A DNA stretch of 7,784 nt from Actinomycetota bacterium (lineage in GTDB: Bacteria; Actinomycetota; Coriobacteriia; Anaerosomatales; JAHIQC01). Shown one piece after another: positions 1 to 7,784 of the stretch (its first letter is position 1; each line of letters begins with the position of its first letter). The translations under genes and the position numbers were made by a program. The stretch covers positions 1 to 7,784 of the forward strand of contig JAHIQC010000436.1 of NCBI GenBank assembly GCA_018902765.1, given 5' to 3'. The notes under the pieces are model-generated. The model worked only from the letters and a program-made list of their open reading frames with translations, was not told the DNA's origin and ran no database searches.

Positions 1-2477
<2,477 letters not shown>

Positions 2478-2493
2478 CGCGGCGACCCGAACA

Positions 2494-3543
2494 ATGGCCC
2501 GCAGCAGGATAGATATCAGGCTCATTCCCGATCGGTGTGACCGATGCGGGCGATGTGAGCGCGTGTGCGAACCGCACTCTCTCAAAATCGGCCCGAGCTA
2601 CATCTTCCTGGACTCGCATACCTGTACACAGTGCATGAACTGCGTGAAGGCCTGCGAACGTGGCGCCATCGTGCGGCACAGCGCCTCGTTGCCTGCGGGC
2701 AAGTCCGTCCCGAAGGCGCGAAAGAGCACCGAACGCTCTTCCGCTAAGCTCCCGCCCAAAACCACGCTAACTCGCAAGCAACCCGCTGCGGATCGCAGAC
2801 CCGCGCCCGCGGTGCGCAGCATCGCGGGCGCGGGCGGGCCGGTGATATGGACGCCGCTCGAGGCCGTTGCTTTGCTCGTTGTCGCTCTCACCACGTTCCT
2901 CGGCAAAGATGCGTTGCTGGGCTCGGCGCTCGTGCAGGCGATGCCGAGCGAAGGGCGCGTGTTCGCGCGAGTTGCCGTGCTCGTTGCGTTCTATGTCGTT
3001 CAGGTGGGCGTCTTGATGATGCTCGCGCATAAGCGGGGTTCCAGCCTGTTTGCGGCATTCGGTTTGACCCGCATACGCGCGTCCTTGCGCTCATGGGCGA
3101 GCGCGGTCGGCTGGGTTCTGCTGCTGCTCTTTGCGACGCGCGTTGCGGCGTGGGTGTGGGGTGTGATCGCTCAAGCTATCGGAATCGATCCGCCAGGTTC
3201 GGCCGACGGCGGACTTGCCGGGATCTTTGGCAACGGAACCATCGGGTTGGCGCTCACCATAGGGCTCGTGGTGATCGTGGCCCCCTTGGTCGAGGAGATG
3301 CTCTTCCGAGGAGTACTGCTGAGCGCGATCGGATCGCGATGGAGCGCGGGCGTCGCCTTGGTCGGTCAGGCGGCCCTGTTCGCTGCGTACCACTTCTCGA
3401 TCTGGATGCTCGTTCCGACCTTTCTTCTGGGCCTGGCGTGCGGCTATCTGGCCCAGCACCGGGGCAGCCTGTGGCCGGCGGTCGCGCTCCACGCGCTGTT
3501 CAACGCCGTGCCCGTCGCCATCGTGTTCTGGGCGGCGGGGTAG
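2494..3543 (+). CDS. 2[4Fe-4S] ferredoxin-like domain fused to CPBP (CAAX/Rce1-like) intramembrane protease
   Basis: A 349-residue protein in one open frame. Residues 1-60 carry two C-x2-C-x2-C-x3-C motifs, Cys15/18/21/25 and Cys44/47/50/54, the pattern of a bacterial 2[4Fe-4S] ferredoxin. The usual proline after each fourth cysteine is replaced by Glu. Residues about 66-115 are a basic, Pro/Ala/Lys-rich linker. From about 120 on there are roughly seven hydrophobic segments with the CPBP signatures: EEMLFRG (Glu267, Glu268, Arg272), FAAYH (Phe296, His300) and HALFN (His333, Asn337). CPBP proteins are membrane glutamate/metal-type proteases; bacterial members act in immunity peptide processing, signalling or unknown roles. 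Inference: a membrane protease with a cytoplasmic iron-sulfur module, perhaps redox- or oxygen-sensing. The ATG at 2494 is chosen because it directly precedes the ferredoxin domain, 16 bases after ligA. No clear Shine-Dalgarno is seen, so reinitiation after ligA is possible. The substrate cannot be told. Confidence 0.88.
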   Translation: MARSRIDIRLIPDRCDRCGRCERVCEPHSLKIGPSYIFLDSHTCTQCMNCVKACERGAIVRHSASLPAGKSVPKARKSTERSSAKLPPKTTLTRKQPAADRRPAPAVRSIAGAGGPVIWTPLEAVALLVVALTTFLGKDALLGSALVQAMPSEGRVFARVAVLVAFYVVQVGVLMMLAHKRGSSLFAAFGLTRIRASLRSWASAVGWVLLLLFATRVAAWVWGVIAQAIGIDPPGSADGGLAGIFGNGTIGLALTIGLVVIVAPLVEEMLFRGVLLSAIGSRWSAGVALVGQAALFAAYHFSIWMLVPTFLLGLACGYLAQHRGSLWPAVALHALFNAVPVAIVFWAAG

Positions 3544-3544
3544 A

Positions 3545-3569
3545 CCGCCGATGCGGTGGCGGCTTTCTT
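3545..3569 (+). terminator. Possible weak Rho-independent terminator after the ferredoxin-protease gene
   Basis: CCGCC (3545-3549) can pair with GGCGG (3558-3562) across an 8-base loop, followed by CTTTCTT. A competing fold pairs 3545-3550 with 3554-3559 through one G-U pair. The stem is short and the T tract is interrupted, but the position, 1 base after the stop codon and before the gatCAB unit, is right. It would end the DUF2469-ligA-protease transcript. Confidence 0.45.
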
Positions 3570-3601
3570 GCCCTAGTCGTCGCGGCGTCCCCGCGCTCGG
3601 G

Positions 3602-3607
3602 TATTAT
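3602..3607 (+). promoter_or_regulatory. Possible -10 element of the gatCAB promoter
   Basis: TATTAT stands out in a very GC-rich intergenic stretch, about 93 bases before the gatC start. There is no convincing -35 at 16-18 bases upstream; TTGCCC at 3568-3573 is too far away. If used, transcription would start near 3614 and the leader would contain the hairpin at 3617-3656. Weak call based on one hexamer. Confidence 0.25.
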
Positions 3608-3616
3608 GTGAGCATC

Positions 3617-3656
3617 GCGCGCATGCTCCGGTGGCGCAGCAGGCCACCGGGCGCGC
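3617..3656 (+). promoter_or_regulatory. Strong hairpin in the presumed gatC leader
   Basis: CCGGTGGC (3628-3635) and GCCACCGG (3643-3650) form a perfect 8-bp stem with the 7-base loop GCAGCAG. GCGCGC at 3617-3622 can extend it by pairing with GCGCGC at 3651-3656, leaving a 5-base bulge on the left. No run of T follows, so it does not look like an intrinsic terminator. It lies 44 bases upstream of the gatC ATG and leaves the ribosome binding site free. It may stabilise the message or be an attenuation element; T-box hallmarks are absent. Confidence 0.45.
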
Positions 3657-3699
3657 GTGCCTTGTTCTCGCACCCGCATCACTCGAAGGGACCTCACGC

Positions 3700-4005
3700 A
3701 TGGCGATATCCGAAGAGCAGGTGCGACACGTCGCGCTGCTCGCGCGTCTCGCGCTAACCGATGAACAAGTCGCGAATCTTGGGGACGAGCTGAACTCGAT
3801 CCTCGGCCATATAGATACCATTCAGAACCTGGATCTCGAGGGTGTTGAGCCCACCGCCCACCCGCTCGAGACGGTGAATTCAATACGGTCCGACGTGGTC
3901 AAGCCATGCCTGTCTCGCGAACTGGCGCTCAAGAACGCGCCCGATACCGACGGTACCGCCTTCGTGATCCCGCAGATCGTGGGTCCGGGCGGTGGTGATG
4001 CGTGA
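3700..4005 (+). CDS. gatC: Asp/Glu-tRNA amidotransferase subunit C
   Basis: Small subunit of GatCAB, which amidates misacylated Glu-tRNA(Gln) and/or Asp-tRNA(Asn) in the cytoplasm; GatC wraps around and stabilises the GatA-GatB pair. The protein has 101 residues, close to the usual 95-100. It shows the family pattern: VRHVALLARLALTDEQV near 8-24, then ELNSILGHID at about 30-39, LEGVEPTAHP at about 46-55, and the C-terminal NAPDTDG..FVIPQIV (79-94). The ATG at 3700 is preceded by AAGGGA (3686-3691) at 8 bases. An in-frame GTG at 3631 is rejected because the extra residues are outside the family and would overlap the leader hairpin. The stop codon overlaps the GTG of gatA by four bases (GTGA). 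Confidence 0.95.
   Translation: MAISEEQVRHVALLARLALTDEQVANLGDELNSILGHIDTIQNLDLEGVEPTAHPLETVNSIRSDVVKPCLSRELALKNAPDTDGTAFVIPQIVGPGGGDA
3991..3999 (+). promoter_or_regulatory. Shine-Dalgarno of gatA inside the end of gatC
   Basis: GGTGGTGAT differs at one base from GGAGGTGAT, the extended complement of the 16S rRNA 3' end. The GGTGG core is 6 bases before the GTG at 4002. It supports the GTG start and translational coupling of gatC and gatA. Confidence 0.6.
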
Positions 4006-5558
4006 GCGAGTTCGATGTTTCCCGCCTTACCGGTGCACATATCCGTGAAGGCGTCGTCACAGGCCAGTTCACGGCACGGGAGGTTGCCGAGGCGACATTG
4101 GCCCGTGTAGAGGCGCTTGAGCCCACTGTGCATGCATTCAACCAAGTTACTCCCGAGCTTGCGCTTGAGGCGGCTGACGCTGTCGATTCGTCGCGTGCCC
4201 AGGCGATCGCGGACGGTCTCGACCCGCGCGATGTCCTCGGAGCGCTCGCCGGCGTGCCTGCCGGTATCAAGGACAACATGAACCTCGTGGGCACACGTAC
4301 AACGTGCAGCGCGAAGATCCTGGAGAACTACGAGAGCGTCTATGACTGCACCGCTGTGCGCCGATTGCTCGACGCAGGAGCCGTCCCCATTGGCAAATGC
4401 AACATGGACGAGTTCGCGTTCGGTTCCTCGACCGAGAACTCAGCGTTCGGCCCCACGCACAACCCTTGGGACCTTGAGCGCGTGCCTGGCGGCTCGTCGG
4501 GCGGATCGGCAGCGTGCGTGAGTGCCAGCATGGCAACGATCTCACTCGGGAGCGACACGGGCGGCTCGATCCGTCAGCCCGGTGCGCTCACCGGTACGGT
4601 TGCCGTGAAGCCGACCTACGGTCGAGTCTCGCGCTATGGCTGCGTCGCATTCGGAAGCTCGCTCGATCAGATCGGCCCCTTTGCGCGCACAGTCGAGGAC
4701 AGTGCAGCGGCGCTTGCCGCGATAGCTGGTGCGGACCCGATGGACGCCACAAGCGCGCAACAGGCGGTGCCGAATTACGTGCGTGCCGCCGCTGAGGGCG
4801 CCACCGGGGGTGCCAAGGGCTTGCGCGTCGGCATCGTGACCGATCTGCTTCAGGCTGACGGCTGCTCGGGCGAAGTGCGCGCTGCCGTCGAGAATGCCGC
4901 TCGCATCTACGCCGACCTGGGAGCCGAGGTAGGCGAGGTCACACTGCCGGCAAGCGCCCATGGCCTGTCTGCGTACTACATCATCGGGCCTGCAGAGGCG
5001 TCTTCGAACCTCGCGCGCTTCGACGGGATCCGCTACGGCCACCGCGTCGAGGATCCGACCGACGTGCTCGATCTATATATGCGCTCGCGCGCCGAGGGCT
5101 TTGGCCCCGAGAGCATCCGACGCATCATGCTCGGCACCTACGCGCTGTCCGCCGGCTACTACGAGGCATACTACGGACAGGCCCAGAAGGCCCGTACACT
5201 CATCAAGCAGGACTTTGAGTCCGCCTTCAAGGATTTTGACGTGCTGCTCACCCCGACGAGTCCCACGGTCGCTTTCAAGATCGGCGAGAAGTCCGCAGAC
5301 CCGCTCGAGATGTATCTTTCGGATGTGTACACGATCCCCGTGAACCTCGCCGGTATTCCGGCAATCAGCGTGCCGGCTGGCCTGTGTCCGTCAAGCGGCC
5401 TGCCTATTGGCCTGCAGATCATGGCCGACTACTTCGCCGAGGAGACCATGTTCATGGCTGCGGCGGCGTTCGAAGCGGCGATCGAGTTCGATGCCAGGCC
5501 ACCGCTTCGATACGAATCCGCGCGGGGCACCCGTGCTGCACAAGAGGAGCGCCGCTGA
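4002..5558 (+). CDS. gatA: Asp/Glu-tRNA amidotransferase subunit A (glutaminase)
   Basis: Amidase-signature subunit that hydrolyses glutamine and passes ammonia to GatB. The 518 residues are slightly above the usual 480-490. The Lys-Ser-Ser catalytic triad is visible: Lys90 in AGIKDN, Ser165 in the glycine/serine-rich PGGSSGGSA (162-170), and nucleophile Ser189 in GSDTGGSIRQPG (183-194). Other family landmarks are GKCNMDEFAFGSSTENSAFGPT (from 131), KPTYGRVSRYG (203-213), SLDQIGPFART (220-230), LLTPTSPT (415-422) and the C-terminal GIPAISVPAG and LPIGLQI blocks. Triad spacing (75 and 24 residues) matches that I recall for S. aureus GatA (Lys79, Ser154, Ser178). The usual Ala after QP is Gly here, probably without effect. 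Start is GTG overlapping the gatC stop; the stop overlaps the gatB ATG by one base (TGATG). An extension of about 15 charged residues at the C-terminus lies outside the conserved core. Confidence 0.97.
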   Translation: MSEFDVSRLTGAHIREGVVTGQFTAREVAEATLARVEALEPTVHAFNQVTPELALEAADAVDSSRAQAIADGLDPRDVLGALAGVPAGIKDNMNLVGTRTTCSAKILENYESVYDCTAVRRLLDAGAVPIGKCNMDEFAFGSSTENSAFGPTHNPWDLERVPGGSSGGSAACVSASMATISLGSDTGGSIRQPGALTGTVAVKPTYGRVSRYGCVAFGSSLDQIGPFARTVEDSAAALAAIAGADPMDATSAQQAVPNYVRAAAEGATGGAKGLRVGIVTDLLQADGCSGEVRAAVENAARIYADLGAEVGEVTLPASAHGLSAYYIIGPAEASSNLARFDGIRYGHRVEDPTDVLDLYMRSRAEGFGPESIRRIMLGTYALSAGYYEAYYGQAQKARTLIKQDFESAFKDFDVLLTPTSPTVAFKIGEKSADPLEMYLSDVYTIPVNLAGIPAISVPAGLCPSSGLPIGLQIMADYFAEETMFMAAAAFEAAIEFDARPPLRYESARGTRAAQEERR

Positions 5559-7057
5559 TGGCGAAAGACCGTCTCGCACAGGTTCTTGAGGATTGGGAGG
5601 CCGTGATCGGTCTTGAGATCCATACTGAGATCACGAGCAGCAACACCAAGATGTTCTGCGGATGTCCGGTCGGCTTTGGGGGTGAGCCCAACACCCGCGT
5701 GTGCCCGGTGTGCCTCGGCCTTCCCGGAGCGCTGCCTGTGCCCAACGAGTACGCCGTCGAGGCCACGGTGCTGGCTGGACTCGCGATCGAGTCAACGATT
5801 GCGAGATGGAGCCAGTTCCACCGCAAGAACTACTTCTATCCCGATATGCCCAAGGATTATCAGATCTCTCAGTACGACCTGCCGTTTTGTGATGGCGGAC
5901 ATCTGGATGTACAGGTGGGCGAGGGTGATGGCGCGTACGAGACGCGCATCTGCGTGACGCGCATCCACCTCGAAGAAGACACCGGCAAGATGGTCCATGT
6001 CGGTGGCGCGGAAGGCCGCATTGCAGGGGCCACGCACTCCCTTGTTGACTTCAACCGGGCGGGTACGCCGCTCATGGAGCTCGTCACTGAACCTGACATC
6101 CGCACGCCCGAGGAGGCGCGTAGGTTCGCACAGAAGCTTCGCCTCATCTGGTTGTCTCTCGGCATCTCGGATTGCAGCATGGAAGAGGGCTCGATGCGCG
6201 TGGACGCGAACGTGAGCATCAGGCGTCCGGGCGAAACCGAACTTGGCACCAAAGCCGAGATCAAGAACATGAACTCCTTCAGGGCCCTCCATGACGGCCT
6301 TGCGCACGAGATCATTCGCCAAGCCGAGTTGGTCGAGAGTGGTGGCCACGTTGTTCAGGAGACGCGTCACTGGGACGTAGGAGCCAAGCGCACCAGTTCG
6401 CTTCGAAGCAAGGAAGAAGCTCACGACTACCGATACTTTCCCGAGCCGGACATGGTTCCTTTTCAGTTCTCTGAAGAGTGGATCGAAGCTGTCCGGGCCA
6501 AGCTCCCCGAACTCCCAGATGCCAAGAAGGCGCGTTTCGTTGAGGATCTGGGCCTCAGCGGATACGACGCGGCGATTCTCTCAGCCGACATCTCGCTTTC
6601 CGCGTTCTTTGATTCCGCCATGAGTATCGGAGGCGCCGCGAAGGCAAAAGCCATCGCGAACATCATGCTCAATGATCTGGCTGCCTACCTCAACACCGAG
6701 GCGATCAGCATCGATGAGTCGCGTGTCACGCCTGCGATGCTCGTTGAGTTGGTCGAGCTTGTCGATGGCGGCACGATTTCGAGCAAACAAGCCAAGGTGG
6801 TCTTTTCCGAGATGGCTGCGACAGGCGACTCACCTGGTGCCATCGTGGAGATCAAGGGCATGAAGCAGGTGAGCGATACGGGCGCCATCGAACAGGCCAT
6901 CGATAGGGTGATGACGGCGAATCCCTCTGAGGTAGAGGGATATCGCGGTGGCAAGACCACCCTTTTGGGCTTCTTCGTGGGCCAGACAATGAAGGAGATG
7001 CGAGGGCAGGCCAACCCCAAGCTCGTTAACGAGGTCTTGCTCCGCAAGCTCGGTTAG
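5558..7057 (+). CDS. gatB: Asp/Glu-tRNA amidotransferase subunit B
   Basis: Binds the misacylated tRNA, activates the Glu/Asp side chain with ATP and accepts ammonia from GatA. The 499 residues are near family length. Visible motifs, in order: AVIGLEIHTEI (15-25); zinc-site cysteines Cys34, Cys36, Cys49 and Cys52; CLGLPGALPVPN (52-63); HRKNYFYPDMPKDYQISQYD (88-107); HLEEDTGKMVH (137-147); DFNRAGTPLMELVTEPD (164-180); EGSMRVDANVS (210-220); EIKNMNSFRAL (234-244); and RSKEEAHDYRYFPEPDM (283-299). From about 350 to the end runs the helical, YqeY-like tRNA-binding tail, ending GFFVGQTMKEMRGQANPKLV (471-490). ATG at 5558 is chosen over an in-frame upstream start at 5384, because GAGGAG (5544-5549) lies 8 bases before it and the preceding 58 codons are a shadow of gatA. 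It is coupled to gatA by the TGATG overlap. Confidence 0.97.
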   Translation: MAKDRLAQVLEDWEAVIGLEIHTEITSSNTKMFCGCPVGFGGEPNTRVCPVCLGLPGALPVPNEYAVEATVLAGLAIESTIARWSQFHRKNYFYPDMPKDYQISQYDLPFCDGGHLDVQVGEGDGAYETRICVTRIHLEEDTGKMVHVGGAEGRIAGATHSLVDFNRAGTPLMELVTEPDIRTPEEARRFAQKLRLIWLSLGISDCSMEEGSMRVDANVSIRRPGETELGTKAEIKNMNSFRALHDGLAHEIIRQAELVESGGHVVQETRHWDVGAKRTSSLRSKEEAHDYRYFPEPDMVPFQFSEEWIEAVRAKLPELPDAKKARFVEDLGLSGYDAAILSADISLSAFFDSAMSIGGAAKAKAIANIMLNDLAAYLNTEAISIDESRVTPAMLVELVELVDGGTISSKQAKVVFSEMAATGDSPGAIVEIKGMKQVSDTGAIEQAIDRVMTANPSEVEGYRGGKTTLLGFFVGQTMKEMRGQANPKLVNEVLLRKLG

Positions 7058-7062
7058 GGCAC

Positions 7063-7083
7063 AGTGCCACCTCTGTGGCTACT
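7063..7083. terminator. Hairpin between the convergent gatB and acidic-protein genes
   Basis: GCCAC (7066-7070) pairs with GTGGC (7075-7079) over the loop CTCT. AGT (7063-7065) can continue the pairing with ACT (7081-7083) past a single bulged T. It fills the 21-base gap between the stops of the two converging genes (7057 and 7079), where a shared terminator is expected. Neither strand has a T tract after the stem, so an intrinsic terminator is uncertain. Confidence 0.3.
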
Positions 7084-7408
7084 CGGACTCCTCGGCGTCA
7101 TCGGCCTCGATCTCGGCCTCGACCTGCTCTTGAGTGCGCGCAAGGTCGCTCGCTATCTGGGCCACCCAGTCCACGCCATCGGCCTGCAGTTCGTCAAGCT
7201 CATCCACGGTGACATACACCATGGGGATGAGAACCCCGCCGTAGCGTCTGGAGATAGTGAGGGTATCGTCCTCTTCCTCGTCTTGCGCATCGGCGAACAT
7301 CACCGAATATTCGGGGGCCGGGAAGGCCTTCTCAATCGCGGCGATCATCTCGAGGAGATCCTCGGAAAACTCCATGTCCGCGTCACAACCAGCCATTCTG
7401 ACCAGCAT
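7079..7408 (-). CDS. Small acidic protein of unknown function
   Basis: A 109-residue frame on the minus strand, convergent with gatB. I do not recognise the family. It is strongly acidic: an EEEDD cluster at 49-53, VDELDEL near 68-74, and an acidic tail ending EADDAEESE. There is no membrane segment or signal peptide. The N-terminal half (EFSEDLLEMIAAIEKAF) looks helical, followed by strand-like TLTISR and VLIPMVYVTV; the C-terminal third (residues 80-107) looks helical or coiled-coil. A single cysteine is at residue 8. The composition is protein-like, whereas the plus-strand frame opposite is rich in Leu, His and Gly as expected of a shadow. The start may be ATG at 7408, ATG at 7396 or ATG at 7375; the first has AGAAGG 11 bases upstream. 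It could be a small regulatory or protein-binding factor, but nothing shows which. Confidence 0.65.
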   Translation of the reverse strand: MLVRMAGCDADMEFSEDLLEMIAAIEKAFPAPEYSVMFADAQDEEEDDTLTISRRYGGVLIPMVYVTVDELDELQADGVDWVAQIASDLARTQEQVEAEIEADDAEESE

Positions 7409-7419
7409 CTGGCGCCCGC

Positions 7420-7493
7420 CCTTCTGTCGTGGAGATGTTTTGAATATGCCCTATTGAGCCCAGCGTGAACGCTTCGCGAGCCACGACCGAAGG
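7420..7493. repeat. 13-bp imperfect inverted repeat upstream of the acidic-protein gene
   Basis: CCTTCTGTCGTGG (7420-7432) and CCACGACCGAAGG (7481-7493) are inverted copies with 12 of 13 positions complementary, separated by 48 bases. A small inner stem, AGCG (7462-7465) with CGCT (7470-7473) over TGAA, lies in the loop. On the minus-strand transcript the 3' arm contains AGAAGG, the likely ribosome binding site of the gene starting at 7408, so folding would cover it. It could instead be a protein operator in the upstream region. Confidence 0.5.
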
Positions 7494-7557
7494 TATGTCC
7501 GCTCGTCGGGTTTGCATGGCCCGTAGCACAATCGTGGACTAGTATGGCACGCGGGGG

Positions 7558-7680
7558 GTGGCGCTGGTGTTGTCGTACGCAATGATTGTGTTGATGTCAG
7601 TCAGTCTGGCAAGCCTCATTGTGTACTTTTCCCTCTATCTGAGTCGGCATGAGTCAAGATACCTGTACTTCTTCTGTGCA
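7558..7680 (+). CDS. N-terminal fragment of a membrane protein, apparently broken near 7680
   Basis: A frame starting at GTG 7558, or more likely GTG 7567 given the G-rich stretch 7553-7558 at 8 bases, encodes MALVLSYAMIVLMSVSLASL, then IVYFSLYLSRHESRYLYFFC and a final A. One long hydrophobic segment of about 25 residues is followed by a charged SRHESR turn and the start of a second hydrophobic segment. This is the look of the first helices of a multi-pass membrane protein, such as a sensor-kinase or 7TM input domain, but the family cannot be named from 40 residues. GC is about 48% by hand count, lower than the surrounding genes. After about 7680 the frame stays open but reads as Gly/His/Arg-rich sequence typical of a wrong frame. 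Meanwhile another frame becomes protein-like. The true continuation is therefore probably not in this window. Confidence 0.5.
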
Positions 7681-7681
7681 G

Positions 7682-7784
7682 GTGATGGACCTTGCCATGG
7701 CCGAGGACACGGTGACGGCGCATGCGCCGTGGATCGCGGCCGCGGCCTCCCCCTGGCCGGGGGAACTCTCGCTCTACCGCCGGA
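7682..7784 (+). CDS. Fragment resembling phage-tail/gene-transfer-agent baseplate protein (partial at both ends)
   Basis: In the frame beginning at 7682, the last 34 codons read VMDLAMAEDTVTAHAPWIAA, then AASPWPGELSLYRR, and run off the window. GC is about 73% and 31 of 34 third positions are G or C, against about 48% GC and 27 of 41 in the 123 bases just before. The HAPWIAAAASPWPGELSLYRR-type string recalls a segment of the large multidomain baseplate/tail protein of alphaproteobacterial gene transfer agents and related phages (DLP...HAP...A...PWPG...L/VYRS). This is from memory and only 34 residues, so the family call is tentative. The frame has been open since the TGA at 7640-7642, with an ATG at 7649, but the residues before 7682 do not look coding. 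Confidence 0.4.
   Translation, partial: MMDLAMAEDTVTAHAPWIAAAASPWPGELSLYRR

Noticed and set aside
3602..3699. T-box or other known riboswitch ahead of gatC
   Set aside because: The conserved T-box sequence (AGGGTGGNACCGCG) and a specifier stem are absent, and the leader is only about 85 bases.
7064..7468. 134-codon plus-strand frame opposite the acidic-protein gene
   Set aside because: Rich in Leu, Gly and His, the mirror of an acidic protein read on the other strand. It has no ribosome binding site, and it starts within the hairpin after gatB.
7512..7545. Promoter TTGCAT / TAGTAT before the membrane-protein fragment
   Set aside because: Spacing is 22 bases, too long for a standard sigma-70-type promoter. 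Each hexamer alone is a weak match.

Overview
This 7.8 kb GC-rich window looks like bacterial chromosomal housekeeping DNA from an actinomycete-like lineage. Two things point there: a DUF2469-family protein, a family I know essentially from Actinomycetota, and the order ligA - X - gatC - gatA - gatB, which resembles the ligA-gatCA-(pfkA)-gatB neighbourhood of mycobacteria and the pcrA-ligA-camS-gatCAB block of bacilli. An anaerobic branch such as the Coriobacteriia would fit the dicluster-ferredoxin motif, but that is inference only.

Layout. 1-261: C-terminal part of a DUF2469 protein. 282-2477: complete NAD+-dependent DNA ligase LigA, TTG start, 20 bases after the previous stop. 2494-3543: a protein joining an eight-cysteine 2[4Fe-4S] ferredoxin-like N-terminus to a CPBP (CAAX/Rce1-like) intramembrane protease in one uninterrupted frame. 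3544-3699: intergenic region with a probable weak terminator, a possible -10 element and a strong leader hairpin. 3700-7057: gatC, gatA and gatB with overlapping stop/start codons, the complete tRNA-dependent amidotransferase. 7079-7408 on the minus strand: a small acidic protein of unknown function, convergent with gatB. Beyond it lies an intergenic region with a 13-bp imperfect inverted repeat covering the likely ribosome binding site of that small gene. 7558-7680: the start of a membrane-protein gene on the plus strand. 7682-7784: a short stretch in another frame with very different base composition, resembling part of an alphaproteobacterial phage-tail/gene-transfer-agent protein.

How the genes work together. 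LigA seals nicks in replication and repair. GatCAB converts misacylated Glu-tRNA(Gln) and/or Asp-tRNA(Asn) to the correct species, so the organism probably uses indirect aminoacylation for at least one of them. The DUF2469, ligA and ferredoxin-protease genes are tightly packed and probably co-transcribed; gatCAB appears to be a separate, translationally coupled unit.

The most unusual items are the ferredoxin-CPBP fusion, the possible RBS-masking repeat upstream of the acidic gene, and the composition and frame break near 7680, which I read as a likely assembly chimera or recombination junction. I see no CRISPR array, tRNA, rRNA, insertion sequence or defence system.
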